Assembly: GCF_910577345.1 (NCBI RefSeq)
Contig: NZ_CAJTMT010000002.1
Location: forward strand, 1-64,000
Direction: 5' to 3'
Length of the DNA: 64,000 bases
DNA from: an uncultured Duncaniella sp.
Lineage (GTDB): Bacteria > Bacteroidota > Bacteroidia > Bacteroidales > Muribaculaceae
A program made the position numbers and the translations under genes. Shown here piece by piece: positions 1 through 7,931 of the stretch (its first letter is position 1; every line of letters begins with the position of its first letter). The notes beneath the pieces were generated by a model. The model was not told the DNA's origin. It saw only the letters and a program-made list of their open reading frames with translations, and made no database searches.

Positions 1-993
1 GACTGCGACGGGGTTGGGGGCGGCTGCGTTTGCTTTGCCGGCTTCCCATCCGAGTGCGCTGGCTCCGAGGACGGCTGCGTCGGCTTCTTTGAGTTCGGAG
101 GGGATGACTTTTACTTTGCCCTTGAAGATGTGGAGCATGTGTTTCTCCATTGATTCGCGGAGCGGACGCATGAGGAGGTCACCTGATTTGGCAAGACCAC
201 CGAAGAGGATGATGGCTTCGGGAGATGAGAACACTGTGAAGTCGGCGAATGCCTCACCGAGGATATTGCCGGTGTATTCGAAAATCTCGTTGGCAAGCTT
301 GTCGCCCTTCACGGCTGCATCGTAGACATCTTTTGAAGTGATGGTGTCGATGGGGATTTCGCGCAGGAGTGAGGGCTCCTCACGGATTTCGAGGAATTCG
401 CGTGCGGTACGGGCTACGCCTGTGGCTGAACAGTAGGCTTCGAGGCAGCCGGTGCGACCGCAGCCGCAGAGACGGCCGTTGTTGCGGCGGACAATCGAGT
501 GTCCGAGTTCTCCGGCGAAACCGTCGTGACCATAGACGAGCTGACCGTTGATGACGATACCGCTGCCTACACCGGTTCCGAGTGTAATCATAATAAAGTC
601 GCGGAGACCGCGTGCGGCACCGTAGGTCATCTCACCGATTGCTGCTGCGTTTGCGTCGTTTGTGATGGCTACGGGAATACCGAATTTTTCACTTACGAGC
701 TGTGCGAGGGGCAGGGGAGAGGGCCAGGGAAGGTTCACTTTGCCTTCGATGGTTCCGGTATAATAGTTGGCGTTGGGCGCGCCGATGCCGATACCAAGAA
801 TTTTGTCTACTGCGTCGTTGGCTTCGAGCAGACGGTTCACCTCGGTGTGAAGTTCGTCGAGATATGCATCGAAATCGGTATGTTTCAATGTCTTGATTGA
901 TGAACTTGCGAGGACTACGCCACGTGCGTCAACGATGCCGAAAACGGTGTTAGTACCGCCTATGTCGATACCTAAAACATAAGGTTTGCTCAT
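1..993 (-). CDS. ROK family sugar kinase (glucokinase-like), C-terminus cut by window edge
   Basis: The frame is open from the ATG at 993 to the window edge, giving 331 residues without a stop, so only the extreme C-terminus is missing. The N-terminal phosphate-binding motif LGIDIGGTN lies at residues 7-15. The ROK signature follows in the middle: GELGHSIV, then the zinc-binding CGCGRTGCLE. ROK proteins of this length without an N-terminal helix-turn-helix are usually cytoplasmic sugar kinases such as glucokinase, feeding glycolysis. The substrate cannot be read from sequence; N-acetyl sugars or mannose are alternatives. A promoter-like -7 element lies at 1047-1054, so it probably has its own transcript. 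Confidence 0.9.
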   Translation of the reverse strand, partial: MSKPYVLGIDIGGTNTVFGIVDARGVVLASSSIKTLKHTDFDAYLDELHTEVNRLLEANDAVDKILGIGIGAPNANYYTGTIEGKVNLPWPSPLPLAQLVSEKFGIPVAITNDANAAAIGEMTYGAARGLRDFIMITLGTGVGSGIVINGQLVYGHDGFAGELGHSIVRRNNGRLCGCGRTGCLEAYCSATGVARTAREFLEIREEPSLLREIPIDTITSKDVYDAAVKGDKLANEIFEYTGNILGEAFADFTVFSSPEAIILFGGLAKSGDLLMRPLRESMEKHMLHIFKGKVKVIPSELKEADAAVLGASALGWEAGKANAAAPNPVAV

Positions 994-1046
994 TGGAAAG
1001 AAACTTTTGAGATTGTTTTTAAGGTTTTGTATTCAATTGTACTTTG

Positions 1047-1054
1047 CAAATATA
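1047..1054 (-). promoter_or_regulatory. -7 promoter element for the ROK kinase
   Basis: The minus strand reads TATATTTG, a match to the Bacteroidetes -7 consensus TAnnTTTG, about 55 bp upstream of the ROK kinase ATG. No clear -33 TTTG was found at the usual spacing, so the call rests on the -7 element and its position. Confidence 0.45.
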
Positions 1055-1057
1055 CAA

Positions 1058-1107
1058 AATACTGATTGAAGTTTTCCATTCGGACAGGAGAAAATTCAAT
1101 CAGTATT
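1058..1107 (-). terminator. Hairpin between the lipoprotein and ROK kinase genes
   Basis: Two perfect 13-base arms (AATACTGATTGAA at 1058-1070 and its complement at 1095-1107) are extended inward by TTTTC/GAAAA pairing. On the minus strand the stem follows the lipoprotein stop by about 40 bp and leads into a T-rich stretch. It likely terminates the upstream operon while abutting the ROK promoter. Confidence 0.55.
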
Positions 1108-1147
1108 AAGCACTTTTAATAAATTTATTTTACGGATCATCCGCTTG

Positions 1148-1531
1148 TCACCTTGCCGGAGCCGCAGGGGCAGGCGGCGTGGGCGGTTTCGGGGGTTCGA
1201 GCCGTTCGACTTTGTCGGTGAGACGGGAGTCGAGGAAGTACAACTCTACGTTTATGTGGCGCCATTCGCCTGAAATAAGGACTGATTCGAGGTAGGTCAG
1301 GACGGTGTATTCCTTTCCATCGCGAGTCGTCACATTTTCAAGGAGCGGATTGCCGTGCTTGCGTATGACATCTGCTTTTGTCACACCGGGTTGCACATCT
1401 CCGAAACCTGAGGTCGAGGGATACAGAGTCGAGCATCCGGAGATAAAGATGCTTGCTGCAATTGCCGTTGCGGCGATGAGTGGGCGTAGAGAGCGGATCA
1501 TGATCGGTTTATTGGAGAGTTTATTAATCAA
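1148..1531 (-). CDS. Small outer-membrane lipoprotein, BamE/SmpA-like fold suspected
   Basis: This 127-residue protein begins with a lipoprotein signal: hydrophobic residues 14-30, then lipobox ISGC with Cys33. An internal ATG at 1501 (residue 11) gives a more usual signal length and is equally possible. The mature part holds a segment resembling SmpA/OmlA (BamE) domains: GxxxxDVxPGxTKADVIxKxGxP followed by a tyrosine-rich strand. A Pro/Ala-rich tail closes it. BamE-like lipoproteins assist outer-membrane assembly, but the family holds many proteins of unknown role, so the function is not assigned. The gene lies 38 bp downstream of the aminotransferase and is probably cotranscribed with it. 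Confidence 0.75.
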   Translation of the reverse strand: MINKLSNKPIMIRSLRPLIAATAIAASIFISGCSTLYPSTSGFGDVQPGVTKADVIRKHGNPLLENVTTRDGKEYTVLTYLESVLISGEWRHINVELYFLDSRLTDKVERLEPPKPPTPPAPAAPAR

Positions 1532-1569
1532 TGAACATGGTTGGAGGAGACAGTGGGCTGTTTCCGGTG

Positions 1570-2769
1570 TCAGATGGTGCGTCCGGGGTATTCCTTAAGG
1601 GCTGCAGCGAGGACTTTCATCGCGCGGGCGAGGTCCTCTTTCTTCAGGACGTAGGCCATGCGGACTTCATCCTTACCCATTCCTGGAGTGGTGTAGAAGC
1701 CCGAGGCCGGAGCCATGAAGATGGTTTCGCCGTCGAGGTTGAAGTCGCGCAGACACCACTGGCAGAATTTGTCAGCATCGTCGACAGGTAGTTTCACGAC
1801 GGTGTAGAACGCTCCCATAGGTATCGGCGTGTAGCAACCGGGAATCTTGTTGAGTTCGTCGATAAGGAATTTGCGGCGCTCGACATACTCGTTGTAGGTG
1901 GCGAGCATGTAGTCGCTCGGAGTGTCGATGGATGCCTCGGCCACAATCTGTCCAAGCAGCGGAGGACTCAGACGTGCCTGGCAGAACTTCATGACGTTTG
2001 TCTTGAGCTGCGGGTGCTTTGTGATGAGGGCACCTACACGGATTCCACATTCATTGTAGCGCTTCGAGACTGAGTCGATGAGCACCACCTGCTCCTCGAT
2101 TCCGGGGAGATGGAAGGCAGAGATGTAGGGTGCGCCCGTGTAGCAGAACTCACGGTAAACTTCGTCGGAGAAAAGGAAGAGGTCGTATTTCTTCACGAGG
2201 TCGCGTATCTGGAGCATCTCTTTCATCGTGTAGAGGTAACCTGTCGGGTTGTTGGGGTTACAGATGAGGATGCCTTTTGTGCGAGGTGTGATAAGTTCCT
2301 CGAACTTTTCGACCGGGGGGAGTGCGAATCCTTGGTCAATGTTGGAGGGGACGGTGACGATTTTTGCTCCTGCCGAGATGGCGAAGGCCATGTAGTTGGC
2401 GTAGGCCGGTTCGGGGACGATGATTTCGTCGCCCGGATCGAGGCAGGCCATGAAGGCGAAGAGGACGGCTTCGGAACCTCCGGTGGTGACGATGATGTCG
2501 TTGACATCCACTTCGATGTTGAAGCGGTGGTAGTACTCGCGGAGCTTCTCGCGCAGTGACGGAAGTCCGGCCGAGGGACTGTATTCCAGCACAGTGCGGT
2601 CAATATGCTTGAGCACTTCGAGACCGGCCGGAGGGGTGGGGACGTCGGGCTGACCGATGTTCAGGTGATAGACCTTGATGCCGCGGGCCTTTGCGTCGGT
2701 CGCAAGCGGGGCGAGGCGGCGGATAGGTGAGGCGGGCATGATGGTGCCACGTTCCGATACGTTTGGCAT
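1570..2769 (-). CDS. PLP-dependent class I/II aminotransferase (aspartate aminotransferase-like)
   Basis: A 399-residue fold-type I aminotransferase. Visible landmarks are NPNNPTG at 171-177, SDEVY at 201-205, the PLP-binding lysine in SVSKR (Lys236) and the phosphate-binding GIRVG containing Arg244. The length fits cytoplasmic amino-acid aminotransferases that exchange an amino group between an amino acid and 2-oxoglutarate. The exact substrate is not readable; aspartate, alanine or aromatic amino acids are possible. A second ATG at residue 11 is an alternative start, because the family usually begins near the PASPIRRL segment. It sits 44 bp downstream of the GlmU-family gene, consistent with an operon that also includes the small lipoprotein. 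Confidence 0.88.
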   Translation of the reverse strand: MPNVSERGTIMPASPIRRLAPLATDAKARGIKVYHLNIGQPDVPTPPAGLEVLKHIDRTVLEYSPSAGLPSLREKLREYYHRFNIEVDVNDIIVTTGGSEAVLFAFMACLDPGDEIIVPEPAYANYMAFAISAGAKIVTVPSNIDQGFALPPVEKFEELITPRTKGILICNPNNPTGYLYTMKEMLQIRDLVKKYDLFLFSDEVYREFCYTGAPYISAFHLPGIEEQVVLIDSVSKRYNECGIRVGALITKHPQLKTNVMKFCQARLSPPLLGQIVAEASIDTPSDYMLATYNEYVERRKFLIDELNKIPGCYTPIPMGAFYTVVKLPVDDADKFCQWCLRDFNLDGETIFMAPASGFYTTPGMGKDEVRMAYVLKKEDLARAMKVLAAALKEYPGRTI

Positions 2770-2813
2770 TGCTTATTATTATAAGGTGGTTTGTGGAAAA
2801 GTCTACCGAAGGG

Positions 2814-3971
2814 TCACTCGGCGTTCTGCTCCTGAATACTGATGAAGATTTCTTTGTCGATAGGAGTCAGCTCCTTGTGGCGACGCGCCATCATGCGCGA
2901 TGCGGTGTCGAAGAAGCGTTCCATGATGACCGGTTTCATGCCGAGGGGTGAACCTTCGGTGAAAGAGGGGAGATAGGTGCGGGGGAATCCGGCTCCGTAA
3001 AAGTTCACGCCGACACCGATGACGGTTGCGGTGTTGAACATGGTGTTGATTCCTGCTTTTGAGTGGTCGCCCATGATGAGGCCGCAGAACTGGAGGTCGG
3101 TCTTGACGAAACGGCCATCAGCCATGCTCCACAGTTTGACGGGTGCGTAGGTGTTCTTCAGGTTCGAAGCTGTGCATCCGGCACCGAGGTTACACCATTC
3201 GCCGATGGCGGCATTTCCGAGGAAGCCGTCGTGGGCCTTGTTGGAATAGCCGGTCATGACAACATTGTTCAGTTCGCCGCCGACCTTGCAATAGGGGCCG
3301 AGGGTGGTTGCTCCATAGATTTTGCCGCCCATGTTGACGACGGAGTGTTCGCACATGGCAACCGGGCCGCGCAGACAGGCTCCTTCCATGATTTCGGCAT
3401 CGCGTCCGACGTAGATGGGGCCTTTGCTGACATTGAGGGTTGCAGCCTCGACGGTCGCGCCTTCTTCGATGAAAAGTTGCGAGGGGTCGCCTATGAGGCG
3501 GCAGGTGTCGCTGAGGGGCTGCGATTTGCGACCGGCGGTCAAGGTCGCGAAGTCGCGTCGGACAGCCTCGTCGTTGAGCATGAAGAGGTCCCAGATATGA
3601 TTGAGTGCGAATGGAGTGCCGTCATACTCGATGTTCTCCTTCGGATTGCCGTTGCCGCGACGGGCAATGACGCATCCCTCTTTTGTGAGAGCCTGGCCCG
3701 GCTGAAGTGCGAGGATTGCTTCGGTGAGAGTGGCGTCGGGGTGGAGGTTGCCGGCGATGAAGAGATTGTCGCCGTCGGAGGCTTCAATCATAGGATATTT
3801 CATCGACAGGTAGTCCTGGGTTGAGTAGGAGTAGGTTCCGGGAATGGCTTTCTGCCACTTTTCAGAGATAGTGGTTATGCCATGACGCAGGAGTGCCACC
3901 GGACGTGTCAAAGTCAAGGGAAGCAGACGGCTACGCGCCTCTTCCGGATCGAAAAGTATGATGTTTTTCAT
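2814..3971 (-). CDS. GlmU-family putative sugar nucleotidyltransferase/acetyltransferase
   Basis: From the ATG at 3971 the protein has 385 residues. It starts with ILFDPEEARSRLLPLTLTRPV, typical of the Bacteroidetes alternative GlmU family (TIGR03991). An N-terminal nucleotidyltransferase-like half is followed by a left-handed beta-helix of imperfect hexapeptides (IYVGRDAEIMEGACLRGPV and on). Members are proposed to act in UDP-N-acetylglucosamine synthesis for the cell wall, inferred here from family only. The frame extends upstream to an ATG at 4004, but a TAnnTTTG promoter element at 4002-4009 would place transcription start after that ATG, so 3971 is preferred. First gene of a likely operon running to 1148. 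Confidence 0.82.
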   Translation of the reverse strand: MKNIILFDPEEARSRLLPLTLTRPVALLRHGITTISEKWQKAIPGTYSYSTQDYLSMKYPMIEASDGDNLFIAGNLHPDATLTEAILALQPGQALTKEGCVIARRGNGNPKENIEYDGTPFALNHIWDLFMLNDEAVRRDFATLTAGRKSQPLSDTCRLIGDPSQLFIEEGATVEAATLNVSKGPIYVGRDAEIMEGACLRGPVAMCEHSVVNMGGKIYGATTLGPYCKVGGELNNVVMTGYSNKAHDGFLGNAAIGEWCNLGAGCTASNLKNTYAPVKLWSMADGRFVKTDLQFCGLIMGDHSKAGINTMFNTATVIGVGVNFYGAGFPRTYLPSFTEGSPLGMKPVIMERFFDTASRMMARRHKELTPIDKEIFISIQEQNAE

Positions 3972-4001
3972 TTTCCTGTAATTGTCAAAATATATAATTG
4001 A

Positions 4002-4009
4002 CAAAAATA
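4002..4009 (-). promoter_or_regulatory. -7 promoter element for the GlmU-family operon
   Basis: The minus strand reads TATTTTTG, matching TAnnTTTG, 31 bp upstream of the ATG at 3971. It supports the shorter start of the GlmU-family gene. No good -33 element was found. Confidence 0.45.
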
Positions 4010-4133
4010 CGAATTAATTGTGAAAGAATTTGCCGGGTGAATGGACTTTTTTAGATTCGTGGAGCCTGAAGGATGTTGTTTGCTCTGAAAAACCAGAATG
4101 TCACCTCGGTTTTTTCAAGCTAAAGAGGGCCTA

Positions 4134-4151
4134 TTGTGAAAATGTTCACAA
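4134..4151. promoter_or_regulatory. CRP/FNR-type palindrome with no clear target gene
   Basis: TTGTGAA and TTCACAA are separated by four bases, so the site contains TGTGA-N6-TCACA, the textbook CRP/FNR-family operator layout. It lies about 60 bp upstream of a plus-strand TAACTTTG at 4211-4218, but no credible reading frame follows. It also lies 163 bp upstream of the minus-strand GlmU-family gene. A degenerate copy occurs at 63793-63810. Confidence 0.4.
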
Positions 4152-4210
4152 TTGATAGTTAAAAAGAGTTAATAGATTTAATTTATTTTCAAATAATAAA
4201 TAAAACTTTG

Positions 4211-4218
4211 TAACTTTG
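4211..4218 (+). promoter_or_regulatory. Orphan -7 promoter element
   Basis: TAACTTTG matches the Bacteroidetes -7 consensus and lies on the same side as the CRP/FNR-type palindrome at 4134. No reading frame with coding character follows for several hundred bases. It may drive an untranslated RNA or be the remnant of a lost gene's promoter. Confidence 0.3.
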
Positions 4219-4497
4219 CCAACGAAAAGAAGCACCACAATAGTTGCAATCCTTGGACTGATAAAAATTTTACGCATTAAATTCACAATTTTAGGACTAA
4301 GGAAAAAAGGCAACTTTGTTCAGAAAATCCGTCGGGATGACGTTTTTCCGGGCAAAACGATGGTGTAGTGTAAGTATGATATAATCTCTACATTATTGGA
4401 AAGGAATAGTTTTATAACTATTTGACGCCTTTTTGGCTTTGGTCCTGTTGCTCCTTGATTGAAAGGGGCAGCGGACAATTTTTTTATACCCCTTTGA

Positions 4498-4628
4498 AAT
4501 ATTGGCGGACATGGAATATTGGCGGACATCTTCGATGCCCGTGCTTGCCGATATACCATAACCCCACACCTTCGCGCGACGCAATTTCGCCCTTTGGGCT
4601 TCATTGCGTCATCGCTCGATGTGGGGCT
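4498..4628. repeat. REP-like hairpin with short direct repeats
   Basis: A 14-base direct repeat (ATATTGGCGGACAT) occurs twice at 4498-4528. A nested palindrome at 4561-4628 follows: CCCCACA arms, GACGCAAT at 4578-4585 pairing with 4603-4610, and GCCC/GGGC around a TTT loop. The form suggests a dispersed REP-type element. The only frames across it are probably accidental. The stretch 4219-4717 holds nothing else recognised. Confidence 0.5.
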
Positions 4629-4717
4629 ATGAACATATCGCTGCTGCGCAGCTTGTTGGCTGCCGTTCAGGAGCATGGGGATTGCGACTCAGACCGTAAT
4701 TACAGTGCATTAAATCC

Positions 4718-4984
4718 CTAAATGTCTGAAAGGTACATAACGACAGAAGGTCAGAAGCTACAAAAGATTAATTACAAGTAAATTATACTTCTGTTACTTT
4801 TGTCTGTTTTGTTCTTTTGTATCTTATTTCATCGCATATAGGCCGGATTTCTAAATGTCAGAAAGGTACATAACGACAGAAGGTCAGAAGTTACAAAAGA
4901 TTAATTACAAGTAGATTATACTTCTGTTGCTTTTGTCTGTTTTTGTTCTTTTGTATCTTATTTCATCGCTATGAACCGGATTTT
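4718..4984. repeat. 133-bp tandem duplication with 9-bp words
   Basis: Two copies (4718-4850 and 4851-4984) agree at more than 90% of positions and abut directly, ending just before the porin stop at 4997. Each copy contains 9-base words (GACAGAAGG, TCAGAAGCT, ACAAAAGAT) followed by roughly complementary words (ACTTCTGTT, ACTTTTGTC), so each can fold into an imperfect hairpin. The vocabulary matches the hairpins at 24628-24732 and 25140-25242. It may act as the terminator of the porin gene. Confidence 0.8.
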
Positions 4985-4996
4985 TGGATTAATCCT

Positions 4997-6289
4997 TTAG
5001 AATGTCACCTGAAGCATGGTCTGGATGCGGTTGTCGTGGCGGGAGATGCCGTCCATGTCGACGCGACGGCCATAGATATATTCAAGACCGGTGGAAATCT
5101 GGGGAGTAATCTGCCAGATGACATTGGCAAGTGCGTATTGTGCATACTTGTATTGTCCGCTCCAGTCGGTCGACCCTTCGGCATAGCGGTGGGCATAGTT
5201 GCGCAGGTGGCTGTAGGTTGTTGTGGCGTAGACCTTGGGCGAGATGTTGTATTGCAAACCTAAGTATCCGCCCCAGGCTTTCACAGCTTCGAGTTTGCCA
5301 GAACCGTCGGGGACCATGTCGAGTCCACCTTCATAGAGGTCCTGGAAATAACTTGTGATGCCTTTGCCGTAGGCTGCCTGATAGTAGGCGGTGACGAAGG
5401 GGCAGAGCGATGCACTGCCGCTCATCTTCACGCCCCAGCCCACGATGTCGCGGTTCTTGTCAGAGACCTCGTCGCGGTAAAGCATGTTGCGCATGATTCC
5501 GGAGAAGCGCAGCCAGCTTTTGCCTCCGCCCCATGAATATTGGATATAGGCAGGGATGTCTGGGACACGCTGGTTGACGACGTAGGTCTTCTCGCCGGTT
5601 GTAGCGGACACCATCGGCATTTCGGCTCCGACAGCCACGCTCCAATGTGAGTTGATATTATAGTTGTAGTCGATGACACCGTTGGGGATGGCTGTGAAAC
5701 CGCATGGACCCTCGTTGTCGATGCTCGGGGGTGCGGCGGCCATGTCGGAGAAGAGGCTGTAATTGTAGCCTGCGGTTATGCCCCGGTACTTGATGTAGGC
5801 ATACTGGAGGTCAAAGCCGTAGTCATTTCCGGTGAGGTTGAAGTCGACATATACGCCAAGTTGGTTCTTGTCGCCGGGCAATGCTACAAAGTTGAGGTAT
5901 AGTCCGCTTGTGGCTGCGCTGAACTGCACGAGACCGCCGTCGCCCTTGCGTTGCTGCATGGGGATTGCAGATGTGGTGAAGTCAAAGGCATTGTCAATTG
6001 GATTGCCCCAGTCGTAGGATACTGTGGCTTTAGCCGTACCGCCGATTCCGAGGTAAAATTTCTTGTCCTTGCCTTCGATGGCGAAACGTGGAGCGCCTGA
6101 CTTCTTGAATGTTTTCGGTGCGTTTTCGACAAAGATGTCATAGACATTTATTACTGTTTCTCCTCCGTCGTTAGAGTTGAGGATCGTGACCTCTCCCTCT
6201 TCGGGTGTGGTCGGATGGTTCTGGGCGTAAGTGACCGGAAGGGCGCACAGAGCGGGAATTAAAGCGATGAAACGTGTGAAAGTCTTCAT
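4997..6289 (-). CDS. Outer-membrane porin, DcaP-like
   Basis: A 430-residue protein with a signal peptide (basic start, hydrophobic core, cleavage near TYAQN). The rest is an amphipathic beta-barrel rich in Tyr, Gly and alternating hydrophobics, ending in LQVTF; the final Phe is the usual barrel-assembly signal. Length and the lysine-rich N-terminal strand entry (KDKKFYLGIGGTAKATVSYD) recall DcaP-type trimeric porins, which pass small, often dicarboxylic, acids. This family call is tentative; phosphate-selective-porin relatives are the alternative. It is the last of four minus-strand genes that also encode an MFS carrier, an amino-acid permease and a decarboxylase-family enzyme, so it may supply their substrate across the outer membrane. 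Confidence 0.72.
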   Translation of the reverse strand: MKTFTRFIALIPALCALPVTYAQNHPTTPEEGEVTILNSNDGGETVINVYDIFVENAPKTFKKSGAPRFAIEGKDKKFYLGIGGTAKATVSYDWGNPIDNAFDFTTSAIPMQQRKGDGGLVQFSAATSGLYLNFVALPGDKNQLGVYVDFNLTGNDYGFDLQYAYIKYRGITAGYNYSLFSDMAAAPPSIDNEGPCGFTAIPNGVIDYNYNINSHWSVAVGAEMPMVSATTGEKTYVVNQRVPDIPAYIQYSWGGGKSWLRFSGIMRNMLYRDEVSDKNRDIVGWGVKMSGSASLCPFVTAYYQAAYGKGITSYFQDLYEGGLDMVPDGSGKLEAVKAWGGYLGLQYNISPKVYATTTYSHLRNYAHRYAEGSTDWSGQYKYAQYALANVIWQITPQISTGLEYIYGRRVDMDGISRHDNRIQTMLQVTF

Positions 6290-6349
6290 AAAGCTTGATG
6301 GGGTGGATGGATGTAAGAAAAGGCTTGGAGAGCTGAGGAGCTTGTTTTT

Positions 6350-6470
6350 CCGACGGCTAATGAGCCGGATAGGCCGTGGGGACGGACGCGGTGACTGTTC
6401 CCGTCTTGCTGCGGGGTAGGATTGTCGCTCATGTCGCTTTTGTCTGACCTATCGGGCTGATTTGGCCGGC
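6350..6470 (-). promoter_or_regulatory. Inverted repeat in the leader of the porin gene
   Basis: Between the MFS stop and the porin ATG two arms (6350-6373 and 6448-6470) are complementary at roughly three quarters of positions, enclosing about 75 bases with smaller stems. On the minus strand no T-run follows, so it looks more like a structured leader or processing site than a simple terminator. Confidence 0.35.
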
Positions 6471-6542
6471 AGGAAGTTGAAATCTATGAGGGAGCATCCG
6501 GGGGGTGTGATACTTCTGTATCAATGGCCGGATACTGTAGCT

Positions 6543-7874
6543 CTAATAGTAGGAACGATCAATTCTGAATACAAACGATTTGCGGAAAATGATCACTATG
6601 ACAGTGAAAATTGCGAGCAATACGGCATTCAGTACGAATGGGAATGCATTGTTGAGGTGATGCGGGTCAAATATATTTCTGAAAAAGTCCACGATAAACG
6701 GGGTGGCGCTTATGGAAATATAGTTGGCTGCAAGCACGAAAGCAAGTGCGAGTGTCGATTTGCCGGGGACTGTCACTATCTGTGTGGCCTTGTCGTAGAT
6801 GAGAGGCTGGAACACACCGTAGCCGAAGCCTACGAGTATCGAAGCCAGACACATGATGCCGAAATGATGTCCGATGACCATCAGGATGATACCGACGGCC
6901 ATGACAACTGTTGAGACAATGAGTGTCGACTGCTTGAATACTTTAAGGATATAGGGCAGGATGAAGCCGGGAAGAAATACGGCAAGGAAGAAGATTGCGG
7001 TGACGGTTCCGACATCCGAGTCGTTCAGCCCTTCGCTCTGCATGAGGAAGGGGGTGTAGTAACTGACGATGACCGTGGCGTAACATACGAAAAAGTAGAC
7101 AGCTATAAGTGACCATGTTCGTGAGAGGATGAAATCATCCTTCACACGGCCGATCTTTCCAAATTGGTCCTGAGATTCCCCCGAAGGGGGTGCTGTCTTT
7201 ATAGACTTGGCGGGTGAACCGGCTATTGATGCCTTTGAGGCCGCTTTGACAGAAGCCTTTACCTCCGGCGAAGGATTTACCGTGACCGGGTTAAGGTCGG
7301 CTTTCGGGATTCCGCGGAGGAACACTGAAAGCACAAGCGGGATGGCAGGAATCAGATAGACCAGGAATGGCAGGCGCCAGTTCCCGTGGCTCAGCCAGCC
7401 GACCACATAAGTCGCGATGACGAGGGCGATGTTGGATATACCGGACTTGATGCCAAGCTGGCGCATACGGTATTTGCCAACGAAGGTGTCGGCGAGCAGT
7501 CCGGCTGCAAGCGGGATGAGAAGACCGCAACCGACACCGAGCAGACAACTGATGACGATGAGGTCCACCATGCTTTTGGCAAACAGGTAGAAGATGCCGC
7601 TCGCCAGATAAATGGCGAGCGCAACCACTACGATGCTGATTTTGCTTTTGGAAAGCGATAGCTTGCCCGAGAGCAGCACAAAGGGGATTATGAAAAGATT
7701 GGGCAACACGGTGAGAAGCTGAATCTCCAGTTCCGATGTGTTAGGGAAGATTTTGTCAAGGCTTCCGAGCATCGGGGTGACGGCGAGGCCCGGAAGGTTG
7801 ACAGTGAGTGAGATTGACCAGATGGCAATCAGGGTCATCAGGGAGATGGTGCCTTTTCCCGTATTGATTCTCAT
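6543..7874 (-). CDS. Major facilitator superfamily transporter
   Basis: A 443-residue integral membrane protein with about twelve hydrophobic segments in two halves, and an MFS-like loop between segments 2 and 3 (LLSGKLSLSKSK). The central cytoplasmic loop is long and low in complexity, rich in Lys, Ala, Ser and Pro (roughly residues 190-245), which is unusual beside the clean membrane halves. Substrate is not readable. It starts 58 bp after the GadC-like permease stop and precedes the porin, so it is probably part of the same transcription unit. Two inner-membrane carriers in one unit with a decarboxylase could mean one imports the substrate and the other exports the product. Confidence 0.88.
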   Translation of the reverse strand: MRINTGKGTISLMTLIAIWSISLTVNLPGLAVTPMLGSLDKIFPNTSELEIQLLTVLPNLFIIPFVLLSGKLSLSKSKISIVVVALAIYLASGIFYLFAKSMVDLIVISCLLGVGCGLLIPLAAGLLADTFVGKYRMRQLGIKSGISNIALVIATYVVGWLSHGNWRLPFLVYLIPAIPLVLSVFLRGIPKADLNPVTVNPSPEVKASVKAASKASIAGSPAKSIKTAPPSGESQDQFGKIGRVKDDFILSRTWSLIAVYFFVCYATVIVSYYTPFLMQSEGLNDSDVGTVTAIFFLAVFLPGFILPYILKVFKQSTLIVSTVVMAVGIILMVIGHHFGIMCLASILVGFGYGVFQPLIYDKATQIVTVPGKSTLALAFVLAANYISISATPFIVDFFRNIFDPHHLNNAFPFVLNAVLLAIFTVIVIIFRKSFVFRIDRSYY

Positions 7875-7931
7875 ATTTATCGGCTGTTAGGGGGGTGGTA
7901 AAGAGGAGAGGTGTCAGTTTTTTATACCGCC

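Noticed and set aside
3972..4004. Longer start for the GlmU-family gene
   Set aside because: A promoter element covers 4002-4009, and family members begin at the shorter start.
4320..4676. Minus-strand 118-codon frame in the gene-free kilobase
   Set aside because: It runs through the REP-like palindrome, has no homology I can name and no signal or domain; the wording looks like a repeat-derived spurious frame.
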